DNA of 64,000 bases, from the NCBI RefSeq assembly GCF_015751785.1, contig NZ_JADOTY010000001.1, forward strand, positions 1,240,001-1,304,000. The letters run 5' to 3'. The translations under genes and the position numbers were made by a program. The notes beneath the pieces were generated by a model. That model did no database searches and was not told where the DNA came from. It saw only the letters and a list, made by a program, of their open reading frames with translations. Positions 33,516-41,202 of the stretch are shown piece after piece. The DNA is from Micromonospora vinacea. Its GTDB lineage: Bacteria; Actinomycetota; Actinomycetes; Mycobacteriales; Micromonosporaceae. Positions within the stretch are counted from its first letter, which is position 1, and each line of letters starts with the position of its first letter.

Positions 33516-34715
33516 TCAGCCCTTCATGGCCACGGCCGGCGGCGCGGTCTCGTCACCGGTGAGGCTCTTCTGCGCGGTCGCCGTGAACGCGGTGCCGCTG
33601 CCGGTCAGCTTGGCCTGGAACATCGGCTGGAGCAGCGCGTGGTCGGCGGCCCGGATGGTCATCTTGCCCTTGACCCCGTCGAAGCTCCAGCCCTCCAGTG
33701 CGGTGACCATCTTGTCGACGTCGTCCCCACCCTCCTGCGCGGCGCGGACCACCATCTGGGCGGCGGCGAAGCCGTCCGGGTGGAACAGGTCGATGGTGTT
33801 GACAGTGGCCTTCAGCGCCTTGCTGGCCTCGGTGTCGCTGGCACCGTCGAAGTAGTGCGACAGGAAGGAGATCTTCGCGCCGGCAGCACCGAAGGTCGGC
33901 CACGAGGCGCGGATGTCCAGGCCGGTGACGACAGTGGTGGACGAGAGGACGCCCTGCTGGTCGAGGGTCTGCCACATGGCCGGGGCGGTAGTGCCCGCCC
34001 ACGCCACGAAGAGCAGGTCCGGCTTGGCGGCCTTGATCTGGCTGGCGAACGGGGTGAACTCGGTGGCGCTGGCCGGGGCCCGGACACTGCTCACTGTCGC
34101 GCCCGCGGTGCCGATGACGGCCTTGACGGCCGCCTCATTGGCGTCGCCGAACGCGCCGTCCTGGGCGAAGACCACCACCTTCTTGCCTGTCGGGTCGCCG
34201 ATGAACGACTTGGCGGTCACCACATCCTGGTAGGACTGCCGACCGGAGCGGAAGGTGTACTTGTTCGCGCCGGTCACCGCGTCCGTGGCGGCCGGGCCGG
34301 AGATGAACAGGACCTTGTTCTGCGCCGCGATCGGCGCGACCTGGAGCGCCACACCGGAGGCGGTGGAGCCGGCGATGATCTTCGTGCCCTTGCCGATCAG
34401 GTCCTTCGCCGCGGAGACCGCCTTGGCCGGATCGCCCGCGTCGTCGACCTCGGTCAGCTCGATCTTGCGGTCACCGACCTTGCCGGTGCCCTGGGTGGCG
34501 AAGTCCAGCCCCGCCTTGAACCCCTCGATGTACTGCTTTCCGTAGCTGGCCAGGGCTCCCGACTGGGAGTACACCAGGCCGACCTTGACCGGCGCGGCGC
34601 TGTCGCCGCCGCCGGTGGCGGTGTCCTGCGGGCTGCCACAGGCCGTGGCGGCCAGCGCCGCGGCCATCATCGTGGCGGCGGAGAGGAACGCCCGCCGCGT
34701 CGTCCGGACCGTCAT
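33516..34715 (-). CDS. ABC transporter substrate-binding lipoprotein (Leu/Ile/Val-binding family)
   Basis: This 399-residue protein begins MTVRTTRRAFLSAA, a twin-arginine-type motif, and has a lipobox TAC at about residues 24-26, so it may be exported by Tat and lipidated. The mature part is a periplasmic-binding-protein type I fold: KVGLVYSQSGALASYGKQYIEGFKAGLDFA and IAGSTASGVALQVAPIAAQNKVLFISGPAATDAV. It captures the solute for the LivFGHM importer. Family members bind branched-chain amino acids, amides or aromatic compounds; the ligand is not clear here. Confidence 0.92.
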   Translation of the reverse strand: MTVRTTRRAFLSAATMMAAALAATACGSPQDTATGGGDSAAPVKVGLVYSQSGALASYGKQYIEGFKAGLDFATQGTGKVGDRKIELTEVDDAGDPAKAVSAAKDLIGKGTKIIAGSTASGVALQVAPIAAQNKVLFISGPAATDAVTGANKYTFRSGRQSYQDVVTAKSFIGDPTGKKVVVFAQDGAFGDANEAAVKAVIGTAGATVSSVRAPASATEFTPFASQIKAAKPDLLFVAWAGTTAPAMWQTLDQQGVLSSTTVVTGLDIRASWPTFGAAGAKISFLSHYFDGASDTEASKALKATVNTIDLFHPDGFAAAQMVVRAAQEGGDDVDKMVTALEGWSFDGVKGKMTIRAADHALLQPMFQAKLTGSGTAFTATAQKSLTGDETAPPAVAMKG

Positions 34716-34774
34716 TGCGACTCCACATGAGGACTCAGAGGGAGAGAACTTCTTCGTGACGGCTCACGCTAGAA

Positions 34775-34784
34775 GTGACGTCAC
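34775..34784. promoter_or_regulatory. Palindrome GTGACGTCAC upstream of the liv operon
   Basis: A perfect 10-bp palindrome lies 60 bases upstream of the binding-protein start, within an AT-richer segment likely to hold the operon promoter. It could be a site for a GntR- or bZIP-like dimer, since GT-N-AC symmetry is common in GntR sites. The short length allows chance occurrence. Confidence 0.25.
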
Positions 34785-34941
34785 CCACGAGCTATGTGGC
34801 GGAAACACACAAGTAACAGGAATGAGGTGGCCGAGGGTTACAACGGGCCGCACTACCAGCCGGGAGCCCACGCCCTCGATGGCCCGAACCCCCACGGACC
34901 ACCCGAGCCGTGTGTCTCTCCGCGCCATTCGCCCGGTTCGG

Positions 34942-35193
34942 TCACCCGCAGGGTCCGTCGTGGGCCGCCGCGCGCGGGCAGCGCCGACGACCATCGAGCA
35001 AGCTGTCGCAGAAGACCCGATGACGTACGCACTGAGCGTCCTCCTCGGACACCGTCGTCTCCGCCCGATCGACGTCGGCGAGGAAGCCCAGCGCCCGAGT
35101 GATCACCCGAGCGAACCGCAGCGCCCCCGGCAGGTCTACCGCGACCACCGGCAGGTGCACCACGAAACGCTCTCTTTCCATGCGCACAGCCAT
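34942..35193 (-). CDS. Small Cys/His-containing protein of unknown function
   Basis: This 83-residue protein (ATG 35193; GTG 35196 and ATG 35181 are alternatives) has an N-terminal ERFVVHLPVVAVDLPGALRFARVITRAL segment and a C-terminal cluster QCVRHRVFCDSLLDGRRRC ... HDGPC, with four Cys and two His, suited to binding a metal. It is divergent from a minimal GntR regulator with 284 bases between them, a pairing that suggests shared control. I do not recognise a named family. Confidence 0.65.
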   Translation of the reverse strand: MAVRMERERFVVHLPVVAVDLPGALRFARVITRALGFLADVDRAETTVSEEDAQCVRHRVFCDSLLDGRRRCPRAAAHDGPCG

Positions 35194-35361
35194 CACCCTC
35201 GACTCGTCGATCTGGTGGGCGGTCCGGTGTGCGGGTAGGGGACGCCCACCAGACCGCCCGGCCCCACGCCCGCAGCCCTCATCGGCGGCGGTACGAACGC
35301 GGAGCCCACCTCACGCCCGCCCCCGAGGGTTTGCCGAACCAACCGGAGCCGGACATCAGCA

Positions 35362-35386
35362 ACCTACCCCAAATGCTTGTGTAGGT
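35362..35386. promoter_or_regulatory. Candidate operator upstream of the GntR gene
   Basis: ACCTAC (35362-35367) and its complement GTAGGT (35381-35386) form an interrupted palindrome with a 13-base spacer. A further TGGTGTAGGCCGG at 35428-35440 repeats the TGTGTAGGTCG of the right half. These lie in the divergent spacer between the small Cys-rich gene and the GntR gene, and are the kind of repeated half-site a GntR dimer could recognise. Confidence 0.35.
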
Positions 35387-35477
35387 CGACCCTTCGAAGC
35401 AGCGACACCACAGCCTGTTGCAGTAACTGGTGTAGGCCGGCATGATCGAGGACGCCGAACCGACCGGAGTCCTCACC

Positions 35478-35708
35478 ATGCCCACAGCAGAAGCCCCATA
35501 TCGCCGCATCGCCAATGAGATCGCCGCGAAGATCAAGAGCGGCGACCTGAAGCCGGGCGACAAGCTGCCCTCCACCCGGGAACTCGCCGAGGCTTACGCC
35601 GTGCACATGAACACGGCCTCCCGGGCGCTCTCTCTGCTGCACGACCGCGAGCTGATTACCGGTCAGCCCGGCCGCGGCACCTACGTCGCCGAACACCCCG
35701 GCCGGTAG
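35478..35708 (+). CDS. Minimal GntR-family regulator (DNA-binding domain only)
   Basis: This 76-residue protein is essentially a GntR winged helix: RRIANEIAAKIKSGDLKPGDKLPSTRELAEAY, then MNTASRALSLLHDRELITGQPGRGTYV. There is no effector-binding domain, which places it with the small YtrA-like or orphan GntR proteins. ATG 35478 has GGAG eight bases upstream; ATG 35442 would add twelve residues. It may autoregulate through the repeats just upstream. Confidence 0.85.
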   Translation: MPTAEAPYRRIANEIAAKIKSGDLKPGDKLPSTRELAEAYAVHMNTASRALSLLHDRELITGQPGRGTYVAEHPGR

Positions 35709-35744
35709 CACTCCCCGTCCGACCGCAGCGGGCGAAGATCGCCG

Positions 35745-35802
35745 CAACTTCACCGTTGTTGCTGCCTCGGAGCGAGTCGAAGCAGCAACAACGGTGATGT
35801 TG
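35745..35802. repeat. Intergenic stem-loop element 3
   Basis: Arms of 21 bases (35745-35765 and 35782-35802) match at 20 of 21 positions around a 16-base loop. It is the first of two stem-loops in the 378-base space (35709-36086) between the convergent GntR and glycerophosphodiesterase genes. No open frame or RNA gene is visible in that space. Confidence 0.7.
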
Positions 35803-35838
35803 CTGCCTTAACACCTTCGAGTCGGCGGTTTGGTCTCG

Positions 35839-35913
35839 AGATCGTGCTCGATCCTGGATGTAGGGGCCTCGCCCCGCGCACGACACCACTACTTCCTGGA
35901 TCGAGCACGATCT
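35839..35913. repeat. Intergenic stem-loop element 4
   Basis: Arms of 19 bases (35839-35857 and 35895-35913) match at 18 of 19 positions; each arm contains two GATC sites. The loop is 37 bases and includes a further GGGGC/GCCCC hairpin. It lies 36 bases after element 3, so two such elements stand in tandem in one convergent spacer. The remaining sequence up to 36086 shows nothing else recognisable. Confidence 0.7.
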
Positions 35914-36086
35914 TGCGGCGGACGGCGCGCTAGGAGCGGCCGTCATCCTGTGATCTTGCGGGGCGGACCCGCCCGGACGTGCCGCTGGCCCGTCGTCCGG
36001 GTGACGGACGACGGGCCAGCGTGTGGGCCGGGCATGGTCGGCCCGGTGGTCGGCTCGGAGCGGATCAGCTCCGGGCCGAGTGTGGG

Positions 36087-37199
36087 TCAGCGGCCGGCGA
36101 GGGTGGCGACGGCAGTGTCCGGGTGGTCGCTGAAGACACCGTCGAGGCCCAGACCGAGGAAGAGTTCGTACTCGGCGGTGATGTCGCCGCGCGCGTTCGG
36201 GTCGGTGCCGATCCGGAAGTCCACCGGAAGGAACTGGTTCTCGGCGCGGAACGTCCACGAGTGCACGAGCAGGTGCTCCCGGTGTGCGTCGCGTACCACT
36301 GTGGTGGGGGCGAGCAGGGCGCCGGCGGCGTTCCGGGGGACGAGCAGGTTCTTGTTCGCGCCGATGCCGTCGGCGTACCCGGCGATCCACTTCAGCCCGG
36401 CCGGCGTGACCAGATCCTGGTAGGTGCGGGCGTCACCGGCGACGGTGAAGTCGTAGGGGCGGCCGGTCGCGTCGAGCAGTTGGACCAGCTTCACGTCGGT
36501 CAGCCGGCTCAGGCGACGCAGGTTGGCCGTCTCGAACGACTGGATGAAGACCGGCGAGTTCTTCCGGTCCAGCTTGTTCTGCCGCAGCACCCGGAGCAGT
36601 GGCTCCTCCAACGGCAGTTTGATCGAGGCGAAGTAGCTCGGGTGCTTGGTCTCCGGGTAGATGCCGATGGTGCGGCCCCGTGCCCGCCCCTCGGTCCGGG
36701 CCAGGTCGATGACTTCCTGGAGGGTGGGCACCTCGAAGCGGCCGTCGAAGGCGGTGTTCGCCACGCGTACCTGCGGTAGCCGCTCCTTGGCCCGCAGCGT
36801 CTTCAGCTCGGCGAGGGTGAAGTCCTCGGTGAACCAACCGGTCACCGCGACGCCGTCGATGGTCTTCGTCGCCTTGCGGGATGCGAACTCCGGGCGGGTC
36901 GACACGTCGGTGGTGCCGGAGATCTCGTTCTCGTGCCGGGCGACCAGCACGCCGTCGGAGGTGGAGACAAGGTCCGGCTCGATGTAGTCGGCACCCATCC
37001 GGATCGCCAACCGGTACGCCTCCAGCGTGTGCTCCGGGCGGTAGCCGCTGGCGCCCCGGTGACCGATCACGATTGGTCGGTCGTTGGCCCGGGAGTGGTC
37101 AGCGTTCGTAGCCGGTTCGGCGGCCGCGATGGTCGGCAGGGCCACGGCGGCGGCGAGCAGAACGCCGGCCACGCCGAGGGTCGAGAGGGTACGTCGCAA
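36087..37199 (-). CDS. Secreted glycerophosphodiester phosphodiesterase
   Basis: This 370-residue enzyme hydrolyses glycerophosphodiesters to glycerol-3-phosphate and an alcohol. It has a signal peptide (residues 1-27, ending AAAEP) and GDPD motifs: VIGHRGASGYRPEHTLEAY with catalytic His, then DYIEPDLVSTSDGVLVARHE, and the late WTFRAEN. It resembles secreted GlpQ. TTG 37199 is the start, supported by AGGAGA about six bases upstream and by the signal peptide length. It is divergent from the KtrB gene. Confidence 0.9.
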   Translation of the reverse strand: MRRTLSTLGVAGVLLAAAVALPTIAAAEPATNADHSRANDRPIVIGHRGASGYRPEHTLEAYRLAIRMGADYIEPDLVSTSDGVLVARHENEISGTTDVSTRPEFASRKATKTIDGVAVTGWFTEDFTLAELKTLRAKERLPQVRVANTAFDGRFEVPTLQEVIDLARTEGRARGRTIGIYPETKHPSYFASIKLPLEEPLLRVLRQNKLDRKNSPVFIQSFETANLRRLSRLTDVKLVQLLDATGRPYDFTVAGDARTYQDLVTPAGLKWIAGYADGIGANKNLLVPRNAAGALLAPTTVVRDAHREHLLVHSWTFRAENQFLPVDFRIGTDPNARGDITAEYELFLGLGLDGVFSDHPDTAVATLAGR

Positions 37200-37264
37200 C
37201 GCCGTCTCCTGTCATCGGTTGGTCCGGGTAAGCAGACCGCCCGCGATTTGCCAGGAGTTGGTCG

Positions 37265-38674
37265 ATGGCTGGCCGGCAGATGAATCTCCGGAATGCCCGT
37301 TCCCCCTCCAGGGTGGCGGGCGGCCAGGAAGATTGTCTGGTGCGCCGGTTTTTCCGCAATCCCGTGCGGCTGGTGCCGTTCGCGTTCCTGGTGCCGATCC
37401 TGCTCGGGACCGGGTTGCTCATGGCGCGCTGGGCGACCGTCGAACACGTACGCCCACCCGTGGTCACGGCGCTCTTCACCGCCACCTCGGCCGTGTCGGT
37501 CACCGGCATGGCGATCACCGACACGCCGAACTACTGGTCCGGCTGGGGACTGGTGGTGATCACCCTGCTCACCCAGCTCGGCGGCCTCGGCATCCTCACC
37601 GTCGCGGCGTTGGTCATCCTGGTGGTCTCCAGTCAGCTCGGGCTGCGCAACCGGTTGCTGGTGCAGGCCGAGACGGCGGAGTTCGGCATCGGTGACGTCG
37701 GCCGGTTGCTCCGCCGGATCGCGCTGACCGTCTTCGCCTGCGAGGCGGTGATGACAGTGCTGATCGCCGGTCGGCTCTGGCTGGCCTACGACTATCCGTT
37801 CGGGCGGGCCCTCTGGTCCGGTGCCTTCCACGCCGTACAGGGGTTCAACAACGGTGGCTTCGCGCTCTACACCGACGGTCTGCTGGCCTTCAGCCGTGAC
37901 CCGTGGGTGTCGCTGCCGCTGGCGATCGGCGCGATCATCGGCGGGCTCGGGTTTCCCGCGCTGTTCGAGGCCGTACGCGAGTGGCGTCAGCCGGTGCACT
38001 GGGCGGTGGCGACGAAGTTGACCATCTGGGGCAGCGTGGTGCTGCTGGTGATCGGCTTCGTTGGCCTGCTCACCGCCGAGTGGACCAACGCGAGCACGAT
38101 CGGCCAGTACGACGTACCCGGCAAGATCCTCGCGTCGTTCACCCAGATCGCGCTGAGCCGCACCGGCGGCTACAGCGTCCTGAACATCGCCGCCCTTCAG
38201 GAGGAGAGCTACCCCCTGCTGATCGTGCTGATGTTCATCGGCGGCGGCAGCGCCAGCACGGCCGGGGGCATCAAGGTCTCCACGTTCTTCCTGCTGGCGT
38301 TCACCATCTGGGCGGAGCTGCGGGGTGAGCCCGACGTGACGATCGGGCACCGGCGGGTGGCCACCGCGAGCCAGCGGCAGGCGGTCACCGTGGCGCTGCT
38401 GAGTGTCGCGTTGGTGGCGGCCGGAACCATGCTGTTGCTGCTGCTCACCGAGGGCGTCCGCTTCGTCGCGGCCCTGTTCGAGATCACCTCGGCGTTCAGC
38501 ACCACCGGTCTGACCATCGGTCTGGCCGCCGAACTGCCGGCCGGCGGCCAACTGGCGCTGACCGTGCTGATGTTCATCGGCCGGGTCGGGACGCTCACCC
38601 TGGGGTCGGCGATCGCCCTGAACACCCGGCGCCGGCTCTACCGCTATCCCCAGGAGCAACCCATTGTCGGCTAG
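37265..38674 (+). CDS. Potassium uptake channel subunit KtrB/TrkH
   Basis: This 469-residue membrane protein has the four MPM repeats of the KtrB/TrkH superfamily. Filter-like segments are visible as SAVSVTG, QGFNNGGF, SRTGGYS and SAFSTTGL, the Gly residues lining the potassium filter. ATG 37265 has a good AGGAG; GTG 37340 also has AGGAAG and would drop 25 residues. It works with the KtrA-type gating protein encoded next. I cannot tell if uptake is sodium-linked. Confidence 0.92.
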   Translation: MAGRQMNLRNARSPSRVAGGQEDCLVRRFFRNPVRLVPFAFLVPILLGTGLLMARWATVEHVRPPVVTALFTATSAVSVTGMAITDTPNYWSGWGLVVITLLTQLGGLGILTVAALVILVVSSQLGLRNRLLVQAETAEFGIGDVGRLLRRIALTVFACEAVMTVLIAGRLWLAYDYPFGRALWSGAFHAVQGFNNGGFALYTDGLLAFSRDPWVSLPLAIGAIIGGLGFPALFEAVREWRQPVHWAVATKLTIWGSVVLLVIGFVGLLTAEWTNASTIGQYDVPGKILASFTQIALSRTGGYSVLNIAALQEESYPLLIVLMFIGGGSASTAGGIKVSTFFLLAFTIWAELRGEPDVTIGHRRVATASQRQAVTVALLSVALVAAGTMLLLLLTEGVRFVAALFEITSAFSTTGLTIGLAAELPAGGQLALTVLMFIGRVGTLTLGSAIALNTRRRLYRYPQEQPIVG

Positions 38675-38742
38675 GGCGTGTTTCGGACGTGTCGGGCGGC
38701 CCGCGCGTCGGAGACCCGCCCTTGGAAGCAGGGAGGGCCGAG

Positions 38743-39411
38743 GTGTCGGCTAGACGGGCGGACAGCGGCGGCATCGTGGTGATCGGGTTGGGTCGATTCG
38801 GTTGTCACCTGGCCGGGTCGCTGACCCGGATGAACCGCGAGGTGTTGGCGATCGACCGCAGCCCGGCGAAGGTGCAGCGCTGGTCGGCGCAGCTCGACCG
38901 TGTGGTTCAGGCCGACGCGACCGAGGATGGGGCGCTGCGGCAACTGGGCATCACCAGTTTCGGGCGGGCGGTGGTGGCCATCGGGGCCTCGGTGGAGGCG
39001 AGTGTCCTCACCGTGTTGGCGCTGGTCGAGCTGGGTGTGCCCCAGATCTGGGCGCGGGCGACGTCGCAGAAGCACGCCAAGATCCTGGCGTCGGTGGGCG
39101 CGCATCACGTGATCTTCCCGGAGGCGGAGACCGGGGACCGTGTCGCGCACCTGATCGTGAGCCGGTTGCTCGATTTCATCGAGTTCGACGACGACTTCGC
39201 GATCGCCACCGTCCGGGTGCCGGAGTCCCTGGTCGGCCGCACCCTGGTCGACCTGCGACCGGAGGAGCGCTACGGGATTCGCGTGATCGGCGCCAAGCTG
39301 CCGGGCGAGCGCTTCCGGTACGCGTCCGACGACATCGCACTCCCCCGGGGTGGGGTGGTCATCGTCGAGGGTGGGATCGACCAGGTGCAGCGATTCGCCG
39401 GCATGCGCTGA
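38743..39411 (+). CDS. Potassium uptake regulatory subunit KtrA/TrkA
   Basis: The 222-residue protein has an RCK N-domain with the nucleotide-binding IGLGRFGCHLA and an acidic end LAIDRSPAKVQ, and an RCK C-domain after about residue 135 (FAIATVRVPESLVGRTLVDLRPEERYGIRVIG). The pair assembles as an octameric ring that gates KtrB on binding ATP/ADP or cyclic-di-AMP. GTG 38743 has GGGAGG six bases upstream; GTG 38689 is a less likely start. It lies 68 bases after ktrB in the same direction. Confidence 0.9.
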   Translation: MSARRADSGGIVVIGLGRFGCHLAGSLTRMNREVLAIDRSPAKVQRWSAQLDRVVQADATEDGALRQLGITSFGRAVVAIGASVEASVLTVLALVELGVPQIWARATSQKHAKILASVGAHHVIFPEAETGDRVAHLIVSRLLDFIEFDDDFAIATVRVPESLVGRTLVDLRPEERYGIRVIGAKLPGERFRYASDDIALPRGGVVIVEGGIDQVQRFAGMR

Positions 39412-39478
39412 CCCGCCGCACGCCGACCGGCCTCGGTGTGGCCTGCCTACTTCTTCCGGTGACCACCCGGCCCCTTGG

Positions 39479-41131
39479 TCACCTTGCCGCTTTTCCCGGA
39501 CCACCACCCGCGGCCTTGGCCTTCGCGGGAGCCTTGGGAGGCTTCGGCGGCTTGGCCTTCGACGCACCGCCACCCGAACCGGAGCCGCTGGGCCCCTTCG
39601 CGGCCTTGGGCGGCGCCTTCGTCGTGGCGGCCTTGCTCGGCGGGGCCGTGGACGGCACGCTGCCGGCCACCCCGGACACCCGAACCCCGCAGGTCGCCTC
39701 GCCGAGCCGGAACTCGACAGGCAACGGGTTCGCCCCGCTGTACCTACCCGTGAGGGTCACCTTCTCGGCCGCACCGGGCGCCAGCGTGGTGCGCTGGGCC
39801 GCCGGCCGGACGAGCACAGTGCTCCCCTGCTGGTGCACCGGCGCGGGCTCCGCCTTCGTCACCTTCTGCTGCCCGGGGAAGGTGAAGCTCATCGTCCAGT
39901 CCCGCAGCTCACGGCCACTGGTGTTGGTGAGGGTCAGCTCGGCGGCGAACTCGGTGCCGGAGTCGGTGCGCAGCGCGTACGCCACCTCGCAGGGCGCCGC
40001 CGCCGGCAGACCCATCCGGGCCTCGGTCGTCGGCCGGTCGCCGCCGCTGGCCGGGCTGCGCGAGGTGAATCCCCACATCGCCCCGGTGACCGCGATCAGC
40101 CCCACGGCGGCCACCCCGGCCTCGACACGCCGACGACGGCTCACCCGCTGGCGCACCCTCCGGTCCCGTTGGCGGGTACGGGAGATCGGCAACGCGTCGG
40201 TCTCCGCCGACCAGGGCAGGATCGTGGTGCCCGCGCTGGCGAGCGCGGCCGCGTCCAGCGGCCCTCCGGCCGGGGAGACCGGCACCGCCGCCAGCATCCC
40301 CGCCGCGTCGGCGAGGGTCCGGGCCACCTCGGCGGTCGCCGGCCGGTCTGCGGGTTGCTTGGCCAGGCAGCGCCGCACCAGGTCGGTCACCTCGTCGGGC
40401 AGCCCCGGCACCTCCGGCATCGGATCCGGGTCGCTGTACATGTGGGCACGCAGCATCTGGGTGGTGGTGTTGGCCTGCCACGGCAGTCGGCCGGTGAGCA
40501 TCCGGTAGAGCAGCAGCCCCACGGCGTACACGTCGGTGGCCGGGGAGACCTGGCCGTTGTCCAGCCGCTCCGGGGCGAGGTACGCGGGAGTGCCCAACAG
40601 CGCGCCGTCCGGCCCCTTCTCGCTCTCCCCGACGAGCGCGGAGATGCCGAAGTCGACCACCTTGACCCCGGTCGAGGTGAGCATGACGTTGCCCGGGGTG
40701 ACATCGCGGTGCACCACACCTCGGGCGTGCGCGGTGGCCAGCGCCGAGCTGACCTCGGCGCCGATGGTCACCGCCTCCCGCCACGGCAGCCGGCTCTCCC
40801 GGCCCAACCGGCTGGCCAGCGAAGCGCCGTCGACCAGCTCCATCACCACGTACGGCACGGTCAGCCCGACCTGCTCGGACTCGCCGTAGTCGTACACGTT
40901 GGTGATGTTGGGGTGGCAGAGCCGCGCGGCGGCCTGCGCCTCGATCCGGATGCGGTGGCGGAAGGCTCGGTCGCTGGCCAGCCGGGACGCCAGCACCTTC
41001 ACCGCGACCTGGCGGCCGAGCACCTCGTCGTAGCCACGCCAGACCACCGACATGCCACCCGCGCCGAGCTGCTCGATCAGCCGGTACCGCTCATCGAGCA
41101 ACTGCGCGCCGTTTCGGTCCCCACCACCCAT
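39479..41131 (-). CDS. Membrane Ser/Thr protein kinase with extracellular CBM2-like domain
   Basis: This 550-residue protein has a Hanks-type kinase domain (about 16-275): GAGGMSVVW glycine loop, K45, HRDVTPGNV with catalytic D143, and DFG 160-162. A basic region and one transmembrane helix (about 337-355) lead to an outside domain at 380-485 that resembles a family 2 carbohydrate-binding module: LTNTSGRELRDWTMSFTFPG with C381 and C481 at its ends. A Lys/Pro/Ala/Gly-rich tail follows. No PASTA repeats are present. It could sense polysaccharide; that is inference. Confidence 0.88.
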   Translation of the reverse strand: MGGGDRNGAQLLDERYRLIEQLGAGGMSVVWRGYDEVLGRQVAVKVLASRLASDRAFRHRIRIEAQAAARLCHPNITNVYDYGESEQVGLTVPYVVMELVDGASLASRLGRESRLPWREAVTIGAEVSSALATAHARGVVHRDVTPGNVMLTSTGVKVVDFGISALVGESEKGPDGALLGTPAYLAPERLDNGQVSPATDVYAVGLLLYRMLTGRLPWQANTTTQMLRAHMYSDPDPMPEVPGLPDEVTDLVRRCLAKQPADRPATAEVARTLADAAGMLAAVPVSPAGGPLDAAALASAGTTILPWSAETDALPISRTRQRDRRVRQRVSRRRRVEAGVAAVGLIAVTGAMWGFTSRSPASGGDRPTTEARMGLPAAAPCEVAYALRTDSGTEFAAELTLTNTSGRELRDWTMSFTFPGQQKVTKAEPAPVHQQGSTVLVRPAAQRTTLAPGAAEKVTLTGRYSGANPLPVEFRLGEATCGVRVSGVAGSVPSTAPPSKAATTKAPPKAAKGPSGSGSGGGASKAKPPKPPKAPAKAKAAGGGPGKAAR

Positions 41132-41202
41132 GGTGACCGTTGTTGCCCAGGATCAACCGGCCTACACCTGGAGTATCGGAATCGGTCACGATTGTCACCC
41201 GA

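Noticed and set aside
37067-38659. 530-codon minus-strand frame over the KtrB gene
   Set aside because: Its product is rich in Gln, His, Gly and Arg without hydrophobic core, while the plus strand codes a clear KtrB channel.
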